DNA of 64,000 nt from Allodiplogaster sudhausi (lineage: Eukaryota; Nematoda; Chromadorea; Rhabditida; Diplogasteridae). This document shows positions 12,255 to 23,204 of this stretch, piece after piece; the first letter of the stretch is position 1, and every line of letters begins with the position of its first letter. Position numbers and translations under genes: made by a program. The notes beneath the pieces are model-generated. The model was not told the origin of the DNA and searched no databases. It saw nothing but the letters and a program-made list of their open reading frames with translations. The DNA lies in the NCBI GenBank assembly GCA_945643635.1, contig CALZFC010000143.1, positions 194,001-258,000 on the forward strand, given 5' to 3'.

Positions 12255-12600
12255 TTACTGCTTTTCTTTTTTGCTGCTTTTCTTGCAAGAATGGCAGACC
12301 GAAGGAGTAGTCGAAGGAGAACTGATCGCCGGAATCGGTGAAGTGCTAAAGTCCGAAGACCAAGCTTTGCCATCCTCTTCTTTCGCCTTGGCGAGATCGG
12401 ACAGCAGGAGGAGAGGAAGAGAGAGGAGCAGAAGAGGAAAGAGACGCATTGAGGCAGATTGCTCTGCAAGATATGGGCATTTCATTGAGTAAAAGGGAAG
12501 TGAAGGAGAATAATTGGGAATGTTGTATTGGAAAGGGAGGGGGGGGGAGTGCAAACTGCAGAGAACGAAAGGGAGCAAGGGCAAATTAGAAGGGAGAGTG
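12255..12600. other. Low-complexity region, no gene supported
   Basis: A plus-strand open frame (12169-12492) and overlapping minus frames exist. The sequence grades into the GA-rich minisatellite, and no family signature or conserved splice framing is visible. Confidence 0.35.
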
Positions 12601-13960
12601 AGAGAGAACTAGGATGAATGATACGTTGAGGGGAAGATAAAGTGAGAGGGAGGAGATGAGCGGGAAAGTGAGATGAAGCAGGTATGTGAGAGGGAGGAGA
12701 TGAGAGGGAAATTTAGAGGGAGGAGATGAGAGAGAAAATGAGAGAGGAGATGAGAGGGAAAGTAAGAGGGAGATGAGAGGGAAACTAAGAGGGAGATGAG
12801 AGGGAAAGTGAGAGGGATTAGATGGGAGGGAAAGAAAGAGAGAGATGAGAGGGAAAGTGAGAGGGAGGAGATGAGAGGGAAAGTAAGAGGGAGATGAGAG
12901 CGAAAGTGAGAGGGAGGAGATGAGAGGGAAAGTAAGAGGGAGATGAGAGGGAAAGTGAGAGGGAGGAGATCTGAGGGGAACTAACATAAGAAGGAGATGA
13001 AAGGGAAAGTGAGAGCGAGGAGGTGAGAGGGAAAGTAAGAGGGAGATGAGAGGGAGAGGGAAAGTGAGAGGGAGGAGATGGGAGGGAAAGTAATAGGGAG
13101 ATGAGAGGGAAGTGAGAGTTAGGAGATGAGAGGGAAAGTAAGAGGGAGATGAGAGGGAAAGTAAGAGGGAGATGAGAGGGAAACTAAGAAGGAGATGAGA
13201 TGGAAAGAAAGGGAGGATATGAGAGGGATAGTAAGAGGGAGGAGATGAGAGGGAAAGTGAGAGGGAGGAGATGGGAGGGAAAGTAATAGGGAGATGAGAG
13301 GGAAAGTGAGAGTTAGGAGATGAGAGGGAAAGTAAGAGGGAGATGAGAGGGAAAGTGAGAGGGATTAGATGGGAGGGAAAGAAAGAGAGAGATGAGAGGG
13401 AAAGTGAGAGGGAGGAGATGAGAGGGAATCTAAAAGGGATATGAGAGGGAAAGTGTGAGGGAGGAGATGGGAGGGAAAGTAAGAGGGAGATGAGAGGGAA
13501 AGTGAGAGGGAGGAGATGAGAGGGAAAGTAAGAGGGAGATGAGAGGGAAAGTAAGAGGGAGATGAGAGAGAAACTAAGAGGGAGATGAGAGGGAAAGTGA
13601 GAGGGAGGAGATGGGAGGGAAAGCAAGAGGGAGATGAGAGGGAAAGTGAGAGGGAGGAGATGAGAGGGAAAGTAAGAGGGAGATGGAAGGAAACTAAGAG
13701 GGAGATGAGAGTTAAAGTGAGAGGGAGGAGATGAGAGGGAATCTAAGAGGGAGATGAGAGGGAAAGTGAGAGGGAGGAGATGGGAGATAAAGTAAGAGGG
13801 AGATGAGAGGGAAAGTGAGAGGGTGGAGATGAGAGGGAAACTTAGTGGCAGATGAGAGGGAAAATGAGAAGATGGGAGGGGAAAATGAGAGGGAAAGTGA
13901 GAGGGAGGAGAAGAGAGGGAAAATGAGAGGGAGAGGGGGAGGAGAGGGGAAAGTAACCTC
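12600..13960. repeat. Purine-rich minisatellite, about 1.35 kb
   Basis: The plus strand is almost entirely A/G. It is built from alternating sub-units GGAGATGAGAGGGAAAGT and GAGAGGGAGATGAGAGGGAA, giving a compound period near 49 bp with many variants. It explains the long minus-strand open frame (12586-13626, Ser/Pro/Leu/His repeats), which is not a gene. Such homopurine tracts can adopt triplex (H-DNA) structure; that is inference. Confidence 0.9.
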
Positions 13961-14109
13961 AGCAGCAGCAGATTTCTTCCGAGATCCCTCGAGGAGAAGA
14001 AAAGGAAGTAGACGAGGAAATGGACCGATCAGCCCCTTTTATACTCCCGAGGATGCACTTTCGAAGCCCTTATTTTTCTGCATTATGAAGTTCGCAACAC
14101 GAAAACTCT

Positions 14110-15500
14110 AATGTTTCGTGTCTTTGTGAAACAAAACCTGGAGTCAAAACTTCCAGTTTATAAGAAATTTTCCCAGAAACCTCGTAGTCACCTTATTATT
14201 TCGCAAACTTGGCAGCAAATTTTGCTTAGCAAATTTTTAAAGCAAATTTTCCTTTACAAATTTTGCATTTATTCGCAAACTTTTCAGATGCGACATTTAA
14301 ATTTCTCCATTGTAATCCTGGTAATCTCACATTTTCATCATTCTTCCACTCCAACCTCGGTCGTCTTTCTTCACACTGTTTTTTAATTTGACCATTGATG
14401 CATGAAGGGAATAAAATAGTACTGATCTAGTGTTCGTGGTTCTTGTACAAGATGCTTTTTTTGTGAAACCAGATAAGTTTATGTAGAGAAGTAGAGAATT
14501 TGCAAAAATAGTTTTTTTTGGCTGAACTATTCTTCCTTCCTTTTAAAGGAATATAATGGTTTTCTCAGTATAAAATTTATAAATTGGTGCCAAAAAGAAA
14601 TTTTTGGTATGTTTAACTGCAAATATACCGAATAGCCTGAAAGTTCGTGGGAAAGTGATGGATTTCCTTGGAGTTCATGTTTCCTGATTGTGAGTTTTGT
14701 AACTACAAATTGGAATAAGAAATTAGAGCTTATCAGCAATCTTCCATACTCCAAGCAGTGACCTTTTGTTTTGCGATTTCGCACAGTTTCCTTTTAAGCA
14801 AATTTTGAACGCGAGTTTTGCTAAGCAAAATTAACCAGCAATTTTTTTCGCGAATTTTGCCATTGCCATTTTGTTTCGCAAATTTTTCTTATTAGTTTGC
14901 AAACTCTACAGATGCCATATTTAAAATTTCTCCTTTGAAGTCTTGGAACTCACACATTTCTCCATTCTTCTACCTAGGATTAGAATTTAGTGTTCATCAG
15001 CAATGTTCCCAGCAACCACGTAGTAACCTTTTTGTTTATCAGTGACTTTTTCATCGTTCTCCTTCAGTCACACGCTATGATTAATTCATAAGAGTTTATT
15101 CATTGAAAATTTGAATAAATATGTGAATATTAAGGTGTTTGAAAATTAAATTTAGATATTACGGTTTTTGAAAGATTTGTATTTTATTTCAATATTACAC
15201 AAAATCGACTTTATCCGCTCCGTATTGTTCGCGCGTGAATAAGTCGACAATGTTAATATTTATCTGCACTTCCCCAGAAACAACTAGTGAACTTTAATTT
15301 TGCAAATTTTATAGATTTTTTGGGATTTCACGTAGAAAAGTACACGTATTTGCAAAGTTTGAGAACAAACATTGCCAGCATTCTTCCTCTTCATCCTCTG
15401 GAATGTGGTCTTCTTATATATCTCTGCTTTTTGTTGTCCAATTCAAGCAATAAATTCATTGGGTTGTTTATTTAGTGATTCTCGTGGAACTATTCTCTCC
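14110..15500. repeat. Diverged AT-rich tandem repeat, two to three copies
   Basis: Segments at about 14150-14400, 14750-15050 and possibly 15240-15480 share the order AGT(C/G)ACCTT, several GCAAATTTTGC-type blocks, CAGATGC(G/C)ATATTTAAA, then ATTTCTCC and a stretch ending CATTCTTC. The copies are strongly diverged. No coding function is apparent. 15500-16150 shows nothing I can name. Confidence 0.5.
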
Positions 15501-16179
15501 TTGAAAATTTAATTTTTTTTCAATATTCTAAGGTTCTTTTTGCCCGTCAACTTGCCCTTGAAATTCAGTTCAATTTTTGTAGATCATAGCCGCCCTCCTA
15601 TTTCAACCGAGCAACAGGCAACTTTATGAGAGCGCGCATTCAAACTGATTCTCTAGAGCTACTGTAAAATTATTCGCATGATACTTCCTTTAACGATATT
15701 TGGGCAATATCTTTGTTTTTATAGTTAAAGTTCGCCCCCTCCTAACTATCTTACAATTAGATAATACTGTTTTCCAAAATGGTGCAAACAGGGTTAATCT
15801 GCTTCGTATCGGGTGCTGGAGAATCAATAACATTCGATATTTGGTGTCTTTTTGGAGCATATGTGATGAATATTTTGAACGCCTTCATCACATAATCTCC
15901 AGCGATAAACTTTCTTAAGAACAATCAGGAAATTGATTAAATTTTACATAGTTTAATGCGCATAAATATGTATGTACATATCATGATTTTAAAAGGTAAA
16001 TTTAAATATGATGTTTTTTTTTAATATTGCACTTTGTTCTAAAATGTCACAAAATCTGCTTAATCCGCTCGAGGATAAATGGACAATGAAATCATTGACC
16101 AGGAATGCATTTGGGAATCACAGTTTTTCTCTCACATATTTAGGTTTGCAATAAGGAAAGTTCAATGTTTGGTGAAAAG

Positions 16180-16771
16180 TAAAAAAAAAAACTGCGCCCT
16201 GTGGAACACCACTAGTAACTCACAGAGGAGACGGCTTTTCGCACTCGAACTCTGAACGATCTACCTGAAAGAAAGGATTGGAACCAAGCTAAGAGATTTC
16301 CACCAAAACCATAAGATTGGAGCTTAAGATTAGCTTTTCATGTGTAACTACGTCCAAAGCTTTAGAAAGATCATAATAAAGAATATCAGTCCATGCGAAT
16401 TTTTCGAGCGAATTTATTCAATTATTAGAACATTCTAGCAGGTTAGATTCCACTGAACACCGAAAACGGAAACCATGCTGATTAGGAGGTAAAAGGTTGT
16501 GCAGATTACACCACCACAATAACTTGGGACGGATGCAACGTTCAAGTACCTTAATTGGGGCAGGAGAAATAGTAATATGGCGGTAATGAGAAACAAGGGA
16601 GGGAGTTTTATTGATTGGAATAACAATGCCACGTTTCCAGATAGATGGGAGAGTTCCACTTGAAAGAGACAAGTTAAAGATATAACTTAGGGGCTCTGCT
16701 AGACTATTAGCACAACGTTTGTAGGCGAGCTGAGGGACATCTTCTTGGGACATAGACATGGCAGGTTTCAA
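16180..16771 (-). pseudogene. LINE reverse transcriptase fragment
   Basis: The frame shows the typical N-terminal RT region of LINEs: SGTLPSIWKRGIVIPINK, a degenerate SxYRxIxISPAPIKVLER block and LLPPNQHGFR. After a frameshift at about 16430 comes a continuation with DILYYDLSKALD (catalytic motif A region, second Asp present) and GVPQGAVF-like sequence near 16190. The downstream YxDD segment is not found. It is a truncated, frameshifted relic. Confidence 0.8.
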
Positions 16772-16829
16772 GGCAGACAGTATTTACGAATAGTCTGAGG
16801 CATAATTATTATATCAGTTAAAGGCGAAT

Positions 16830-18240
16830 AAATAGTCTTGTTTTTGTCGCCTTGTTTGGTCGGGATGTGGTAGAAACTTCGATTGCAAGTGTCCCGAAGT
16901 CACAAAAACCTTTATGCCCTGAGGAAATTAACACTGATTTCTACTTTGAATTCCCGAATGTTTTATTTTCCCGCCATTTTCAAAAATTTTTGGCAGAGCA
17001 ACATTGCGCCGCTGGCACCAACCGAATCATGCCCATTAATTGCATACATATGGTGCGCACAACCAACATTGGCCGGGTTTTCTTAACACGTAGGCCCACC
17101 TGGCAGTGGTGCAAACCACAAGTTTCTGGGAAGAGAGGCAAGGGGCAGTATCACCATTTCTGTTGATTCTTTACTCCGTTCTTTTTATCATTCCGTCCAA
17201 ATCCGTCAGGGACTTCGTGGTAGGAGTTTTTCCCTACAGGCCTCCTTTAAGCAATGATCCGTGAGCGGGGGACTGAAGGGGGGCAGCTGACCAGTATCAT
17301 GAATAAATACTGAAGAAAAATATTCGGCAACAGCCTCGGCCTTTCCGTCATCACCAGTAAACAGATTTCCATGTAGATCGGAGGTAGATCGGAGAAGGTG
17401 CCAACGATAGGCTTAGGCTTCAAGCTGCAACCTACATACTATATATATGTATGCAATCGCTTGTGATATTTTGATAAGCTTAGTTCGAGATTTCGGTAAA
17501 ACATAGAGATAATTTTTGAAAGCTTCGAATTTACCCGAGAATATTCAGCGCGAACGTGGGCACAGTTTAACTTAGGAAATAGAGCGGCTTTGTGAGCAAG
17601 AAGGGATCTGCTATATGCGGGTTATTTATCACTAGGAAGACGGCGCTATGCAAGAGGTGTATGAGTGTGCAATATACATGTGAAAGTGCTGAGAAAGCAG
17701 TTATAGAGCTCATCAATGTTCGAAAAATCACCTAAAATCTCAAGCCAATTGTCCTTAAAGGAGATCTAAGGCGAATTTAATAGTGTCTTGTTTTTTCGAC
17801 TTATTTGATCGGCTTGCGCTAGAACCTTAGATTTCAAGTGTCCCGAAGTCACAAAAATCTCTCTGCCCTGAGGAAATTAAGAGCATTATCTACTTTGAAT
17901 TCGCGAATATTTATCTTCCCGCCACTTTCAAAAAATGTTAGTTAGACCCCGACCGTGGCCGGCAAGGCCATTCTAATGCTGCCAGTGAAATTTATACATA
18001 TGGTTTGAGCAACCTACATTCGCTGGGTTTTTCTTAACACATAGGCTCACGTGTCCCGTTGTCCATGCCACAAGTTTCTGGGGAGAGAGGCGATATGCAG
18101 TAGCCCCATTTCTGAGGATTGCTAACACCGTACTTTTAAGTGATCGGGCCCCCAATCGTGGTTGGAGTTGTTCGCTTATGATCTCCTTTAACAGAACAGA
18201 ATTTACAGTGCTAAAATCCGTTTTCGAAAAAAAGTCATAC
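16830..18240. repeat. Direct duplication inside the LINE (16.83-17.25 and 17.77-18.24 kb)
   Basis: Both segments contain AAGTGTCCCGAAGTCACAAAA, then CCCTGAGGAAATTAA, then TTTGAATTC(C/G)CGAAT, then CCCGCCA(T/C)TTTCAAAAA, then TTTTCTTAACAC(G/A)TAGG and CACAAGTTTCTGGG. They differ at perhaps a quarter of positions. The segment lies between the endonuclease and RT parts, so it is a duplication of LINE or inserted sequence. 17250-17770 carries no recognisable protein. Confidence 0.7.
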
Positions 18241-18373
18241 AAGGGTTCGTCAGAGCGAAGGCGAGAACGTCAGAGATAGTTTGAAATTGACAGTGCAATG
18301 ATCAGATGAGGAGAATGGGGTGCAGAGACCGAAGAATGTCTAACTGCATCAGGAGAAGAGAGAACAACAACGG

Positions 18374-18757
18374 CTAATATGTTTTTGAACGTGCTGAGTC
18401 ATAGTTTAGATCTTTTGCTACATCAGATAAGTACTTGGCTTGAGCGGTTGTAGACTCGCCTTGCTCGTCTATCGCTAAATTTAGGTCGCCAACCAAGTAC
18501 AATTGAATGTGGGACAGCAAGAAGGGTGTGAACACACTCAATGCAATTTGCAGTTTGGGCAGCGGTCGAGTTGGGAGGCCGGTAAGCGATGCATCAGTGG
18601 GAGAACAGAGATCAATGGCAAGCAGGTCGCAGTTAGACTTTAATGATATCGGGACTCTAACAGCATCCAGGAAGGAAGAGACGAAAATTGCGACACCACC
18701 TCCTCTTTTAGCTTTGCGATCAGAACGAAAGACTATATAAGGCGTATCCGAGATCAA
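18374..18757 (-). pseudogene. LINE endonuclease (APE-type) fragment
   Basis: The frame contains RSDRKAKRGGGVAIFVSS, matching the R-x-GGGVAIFV block of LINE endonucleases, and LYLVGDLNLA, matching the GDFN-type catalytic motif with Leu in place of Phe. The N-terminal catalytic residues are not visible in this frame. In a working element this domain nicks target DNA; here it is part of the broken copy. Confidence 0.75.
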
Positions 18758-18901
18758 CTCAGAGTCATTAATCTTATCTGAGAGCCATGTTTCGCAGACT
18801 AGAAGTATATCTGGTTTTACAATGTTAAGAAAAACGAGCAGTTCAGGAAGCTTATTTACGATACTTCGTGCTTTAAACAGATATAAAGACCAGGGAGGGA
18901 C

Positions 18902-19351
18902 CTAGTGAGAGGGGTTTCCCTGGGGGGCCGAAGGCGATGTCTGCATTGCGAGAGCAGGAAAGTGCGAGTTGGAAGGAGGAGATGCGAGGGATTCGACAGG
19001 GAGCGGGAGAGACCTCCGGACGCGTGCTTGGATCTCGTCCCGCTTCCAGATCTCATCCTTGTAGAGCATCCATCCGTCCGCAGGCTCCGTTCTCCGGAGA
19101 ATGGCGAGCTGCTGCCGGAGAGCACGCCACCGTTCCCTCTCCTGCTCAGTCATCGACTTTCGCACATAGACACCTTTCCAGGTGTCATCAGCTCGGAGTG
19201 TAGAGACCCCGCGAAGGGCCTGGAGCTGGTGTTTCCGAGTCGGGAGCTGAACCTTGAGCAGCCTCGGGCGATCGCCTGGCCTGCCCATGCGGAGAACCAC
19301 CTGAGGCCGGCACTCGACCCCGATGGCTGCCAAGATCCGGGCAACGCGCAA
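18902..19351 (-). pseudogene. LINE ORF1-like fragment
   Basis: A 149-codon open frame. It holds VRKSMTEQERERWRALRQQL followed by a short linker and DGWMLYKDEIWKRD, an arrangement typical of the C-terminal domain of LINE ORF1 RNA-binding proteins. A Pro/Ser-rich tail follows. The opposite strand has an open frame of equal length, which I treat as a shadow. Confidence 0.6.
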
Positions 19352-20210
19352 AAATAACTATTCAGAAATGTAAATTTTTGATAAAAACAAATATGTTTAC
19401 AAGCGATGGAATGGGGTGAACTGGCTGTTTATTTTTCAAGATCCCTGTTAGCTTAAAGATTTTCTATAAAAGCATAAATTTAAACTTTTATGAAGCAGGA
19501 AGAATTGTTTGCTCGCGCGCGACCGGGACTTGGATAGATATTAGGCGAAAATGAATTTTAAAGATTGACCCATCAATCAATTGGGCGCAGTACTAATTGT
19601 AGGCCACACAGGAATATAATGAGCCCTCAGTTCATTTTCCGATGCTGAAATGAAAGAAGCTTTTTAAACCCTCGTGCAAGAATATGAAGTTCCATCCCTA
19701 ATCGTCAAGAAATATGGACTGAGCTGTTCAATGGAATTTTTTGCTGAGTGCTTTATACGTCTTCTTTTACAGGGACCCCCTGGCTCGTGTGTTGTGGACA
19801 ATAAAGATGATCCCGTCGATTGCAACGAAACTCATCCATTCTGCGCCGCCACAATTGAGCTGGGAGTGAAAAACATCTTTGACCCGAAAGTGAAGAACTA
19901 CAAGTATCTGGGATGTCAGAAGGCAACGGGCTACGGCTGCAAACGGTCTTTGGCATACAGTGAAATCACTCCAGCGTGAGTAATCACATCATGTGATTAG
20001 ATTATTATGAAAAAAAGACAAACATTTTCCAAATAATATTTTAGCAAATAAGATAAGATAGATGTTAAGATGATTTGTTCAGGTACGACTGCCGCTGCGA
20101 CAGCCGGTTCAATGACAGTTGCACTGAAAAGCGTCTCATTAAGGTATTGGACAGCTAATATTATTATTATGGTAAATATTGTATTTATGACTATTTACTA
20201 CATTTCTTAC
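19352..20210. repeat. Inverted duplication, arm 2 (partner 11394-12252)
   Basis: This is the reverse complement of the phosphatase ectodomain region. It starts right after the LINE ORF1 end and stops at CATTTCTTAC (20210), immediately before retroelement-derived sequence. The homologous break in arm 1 is at 11394. Confidence 0.85.
19773..20143 (+). pseudogene. Duplicated phosphatase-ectodomain exons (two), cut off from the enzyme
   Basis: Exon 1 (19773-19975) encodes the Cys-rich segment GPPGSCVVDNKDDPVDCNE onward and differs from the 11.7-kb exon at a few residues, including GYGCK for GYCCK. Exon 2 (20083-20143) encodes YDCRCDSRFNDSCTEKRLIK with a normal TTCAG acceptor. No transmembrane or phosphatase exons follow. 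Downstream is a retroelement tail (20221-20476) that begins after an AG and could be spliced on as a chimera, which is speculative. Confidence 0.7.
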
Positions 20211-20220
20211 TACATCACAA

Positions 20221-20476
20221 GGATAATGTGCGCACCTACGAGCCCAAGAAGAAGAACAAGAATCCAGAATACATCCAAGAGAGTGAGAAGGAAAGCGAAG
20301 AAGAGCCAGAGGAAGCCGAACCAGAAGACAATGCTTCGTCGAGCACAGCGAGAAAACGAGCTCCGAAGACCAAGAAGTCGATCACCCCACGCGAGATGCC
20401 GACAACGACAGACGGACATCCAGTCCGAAGATCGACGCGCCACAGGCAGCCGCCTGCGCGCTACAGACGTGACTAA
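20221..20476 (+). pseudogene. Retroelement polyprotein C-terminal tail
   Basis: An open frame rich in Lys/Glu/Pro ends with VRRSTRHRQPPARYRRD and a stop. Closing basic R-x-R-x-PPxR tails of this type are common at the C-terminus of integrase/Pol in LTR retrotransposons. The rest of the polyprotein is absent. Confidence 0.6.
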
Positions 20477-20685
20477 GGCAGACGAAAGAGCCGAGCTGAG
20501 CAGAAGAAAAAAAAAAAACCTAACACCATCCAAACTGCTCGGCCGGTCTCTCATGTACATAAGCATATACTCCCCACACCATAACCGCATATTTAACCAC
20601 AACATCAGTCACGGAGTTACCGAAACGCAAAGTCGCGTCGTTTCGACCGTCGACCAGGGGATCGACAAGCTTCCGAAAGGGGGCA

Positions 20686-20869
20686 TGTTGAAACCCGCGT
20701 ACCCACATTCACTCTCTCGGTCGCCTAACGGCCGCACACTCTCTCTCCCTCTCTACGCTCCGCCCCCTCGGGAGAGGGCGCGCCAGAGAGGGGCTCTGCA
20801 CGACTGCAGGACGGCTGGTTCGAGCACCGACCGCAAGCCAGGAGGCATATTAACAGGTCGGTCATTACA
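20686..20869 (+). repeat. Solo-type LTR of the 20.2-kb remnant
   Basis: It begins TGTTGAAACC directly after a polypurine tract and ends ...GGTCATTACA, about 184 bp. The partner LTR is not in the window, so the right border is inferred from the TG/CA rule. Confidence 0.55.
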
Positions 20870-21004
20870 CATTATTAGATCTAGATGAGGAGTCAGGCTT
20901 TAGGCGGCCTGGCTTCTTACAGCCTCCTCAATGGGAGAGACTTTCCTTCGTCGTCAGCCCGATTCCTGCCCAGAAGAGAAATGGCATGACGTCCGAGCCT
21001 CGGC

Positions 21005-22330
21005 GTGTCAACCGTCAGCAAGGCCGAAGCAGTGCTTCCACCCAGAAATTTGAGCGATTTTAGCGGCTCGCATTTCCACTCGGCGCCCGCACTCATCGCA
21101 TCGGCGATACTCAAGCATGGCCTCATTCTGAGAACCGAAATTCCTCCCGTTGCATTCAGCGCCGTACTCTTGGCCGCCTTCACGATTCGTGGTGTGCGGC
21201 CATTCGTACTGGATCCTCAGGACATGAAAACCAAGCTCGGACTTTCTCGCGATCCTCAACCAATTTCTATTTCCCAAGACTTGGCTAAAAATATTCGTTC
21301 AATCTATTTCAATATGGGCACTCCCAGTTGTCTGAAAGTAGTTCTCGGCAAGATTCTGACCCGAGTACTCAACCAGATAAAGGGAGCCATCCTTTATCCG
21401 ATCGTATACCACTTCCTCTTCACTCCGGACGTCTATGCATAGAGCTTTACGCTCGGTTTGCAGAGGACTTTGAGTTCTTTGGACCTGAACATGACCGAGG
21501 AAATCGAGCAGATTCTTCCTTTCAAAAACGTTGCTCCTCACCTGGCTGGTGACTACGATGAGCTTCTCGCTTACTATCACGCCTACAAGTGTGACGCTTT
21601 GCCGAAAAATTACGAAAAAGGATGTCGGATGATCCGTACGAATCTTCCCGAACATGGCGAAGACCCTCTAGCCTCGAGTATCGGTCGCTTCTCTCGATTC
21701 CGTGCTCTCTCCGGAAGGCAACCCAACCGCTTCACTCGAACTCCAGGGAGTAGATGCAATCTCTCACAGACAGAGCTTGTCTCTAGTAAATACTTACACT
21801 CCGTTATTGGTCAAGCGCAAACTCCGTTTGTTGTGCGGCACTTCTCAACAAGTGCAGCTCCCAAATATCACTGGGAAGATGGGAGATACTATCACATTTA
21901 CAACTCACCTTCAGAGATAGGACAAGAATAGAATGAACAAAGTAACGCATATCACGCAATTTTTAGGAGAATTATACTGCAGGCTAAGCCGGCCACAATA
22001 TAGCAATTTAGGCAAGAATGTCATGGTGCAAGACTCAGAGCTGTGAATTAACACTTTATCCTGAAGTAACACGATTTAAAATGGGGGAAGTCAAAATAAT
22101 ACCAGCGCCACACCTATACACGAGAAGTGACGCACCCGCTATCGGGCAGAAATATGCGTTTCAACTAGCAGATTCCCACAAAATCTGGCAGTCAATATAG
22201 GGAAAAAAATTTAGATCAGAACAAAAAACCGTTAGTGGACTGCTCAAAAGAATCAGAAGACCTTCAGCGAAATTGCGTAGGTTCACCGTAAAGAAAGGAA
22301 AAAAGGACGGCCAATTGACCAAAGAGGAAT
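21005..22330 (+). other. Unrecognised open frames, possibly retroelement- or virus-derived
   Basis: Plus-strand open frames of 145 codons (21005-21442), 157 codons (21458-21931) and 60 codons (22018-22200) follow each other closely, with the second starting only 16 bases after the first stops. Minus-strand frames of 89 and 118 codons overlap the first two, so strand is uncertain. The second plus frame contains PHLAGDYDELLAYYHAYKC. No domain is recognised, and there is no clear signal peptide or intron. The adjacent LTR remnant suggests a mobile-element origin. Confidence 0.35.
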
Positions 22331-22336
22331 AAACGC

Positions 22337-22909
22337 TTGAAAATCAAAAGAATAAAATTAAATTGGAATGAATTTGGTCTAGAGGAGGCCAATAATAGAT
22401 TCCGATCAAATAAATTTGGCATGGTAGGGAAGATCACACAGATACACGTTTCAATTTATAATTATAAAATGGGTCTTAGCGGATCAATACGGGGGCTGAA
22501 ATCTCAAATATTTTATCTTGGGGACAGGAAAGTGAGAGGGGCGGGGGGTTATTCTACTGATTGCACAATGGTTAAGGACGGGGTTCTTGGCTTTCTGAAT
22601 AAAGTGGGTCTAGGAAGATTGATTCAAAAAGGAGTGGGGGATATGGAAAGTTCTATGTTAAGGGACCGGGGAGTGGGCCTTGTTGGGTCTCTCTTCTCCT
22701 TTCTCTTCTTATCCTACATCGACATGTTTCCATCCTTTCCGCCGGCGCCGCCCTCCCTTCCGCGTCCGATGCCGCGCGGGTTTCCGCGAAGCGTTATGCC
22801 ACTGCGCGAGCCTCGGCTGACTTGCGCGGACGCGTTGCCGCCTAAGCCACTGGCACGGCCTCCTAAAGAAACGGAATTAGTATTACAAAAGTTTTTCTTT
22901 CCCTTCTAA
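22337..22909 (+). other. 190-codon open frame of doubtful coding status
   Basis: The frame has a Gly-rich middle and a Pro-rich C-terminal third (PPAPPSLPRPMPRGFP). Codon use is AT-rich at first and GC-rich later, which suggests two unrelated sequences joined. No domain, signal or splice structure was seen. Confidence 0.2.
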
Positions 22910-23204
22910 CCATAAAGTTTATTTCTCACAATTAAGGCACATTCTAAAATAATGTTGGAAAATGGCAGCGTTAACAAAACTTAAAAAAAAAACAATTCCC
23001 GTGAATCATATAACCCACAAAATCAAACCTGCATCTCGCGCATCCTCGCCGTTGGGAACGCACTCGCTGTTTCTGTAAAAAGCGGCATACCCATCCCAAA
23101 ATAACTTTTTTTCTTCTATTTGTCAGGATCACTGAATACTACATTAATGTAAAATACATTTAGAATGTTTTTAAATACTTAATTTAAAAAATAATAATGA
23201 AAAA

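Larger units (their letters stand above)
16180..19351 (-). mobile_element. Decayed non-LTR retrotransposon (LINE, CR1-like)
   Basis: Read on the minus strand the element runs from ORF1-like sequence (19351-18902) through an endonuclease segment (18757-18374) to a reverse-transcriptase start (16771-16180). All parts are open only in fragments, with frameshifts, stops and an inserted or duplicated segment between endonuclease and RT. The order ORF1, EN, RT is that of a CR1/Jockey-like LINE. It is immobile as it stands. It lies inside the interval bounded by the inverted phosphatase-ectodomain copies, and its ORF1 end abuts arm 2 at about 19351. Confidence 0.8.
20211..20869 (+). mobile_element. 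3' remnant of an LTR retrotransposon
   Basis: It combines the C-terminal tail of a retroelement polyprotein (20221-20476), about 210 bp of 3' non-coding DNA, a polypurine tract GAAAGGGGGCA just before 20686, and a TG...CA-bounded terminal repeat (20686-20869). No second LTR or internal coding part is in this window. Its left edge coincides with the end of the inverted duplication, so it was truncated by the same rearrangement or inserted at the breakpoint. Confidence 0.65.

Noticed and set aside
12586..13626. A 346-codon minus-strand open frame
   Set aside because: It is the translation of the purine minisatellite (Ser/Pro/Leu/His repeats); no start context, domain or splice signals.
18905..19357. 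A 150-codon plus-strand open frame
   Set aside because: It is the shadow of the LINE ORF1-like frame on the minus strand, which has the family signature.
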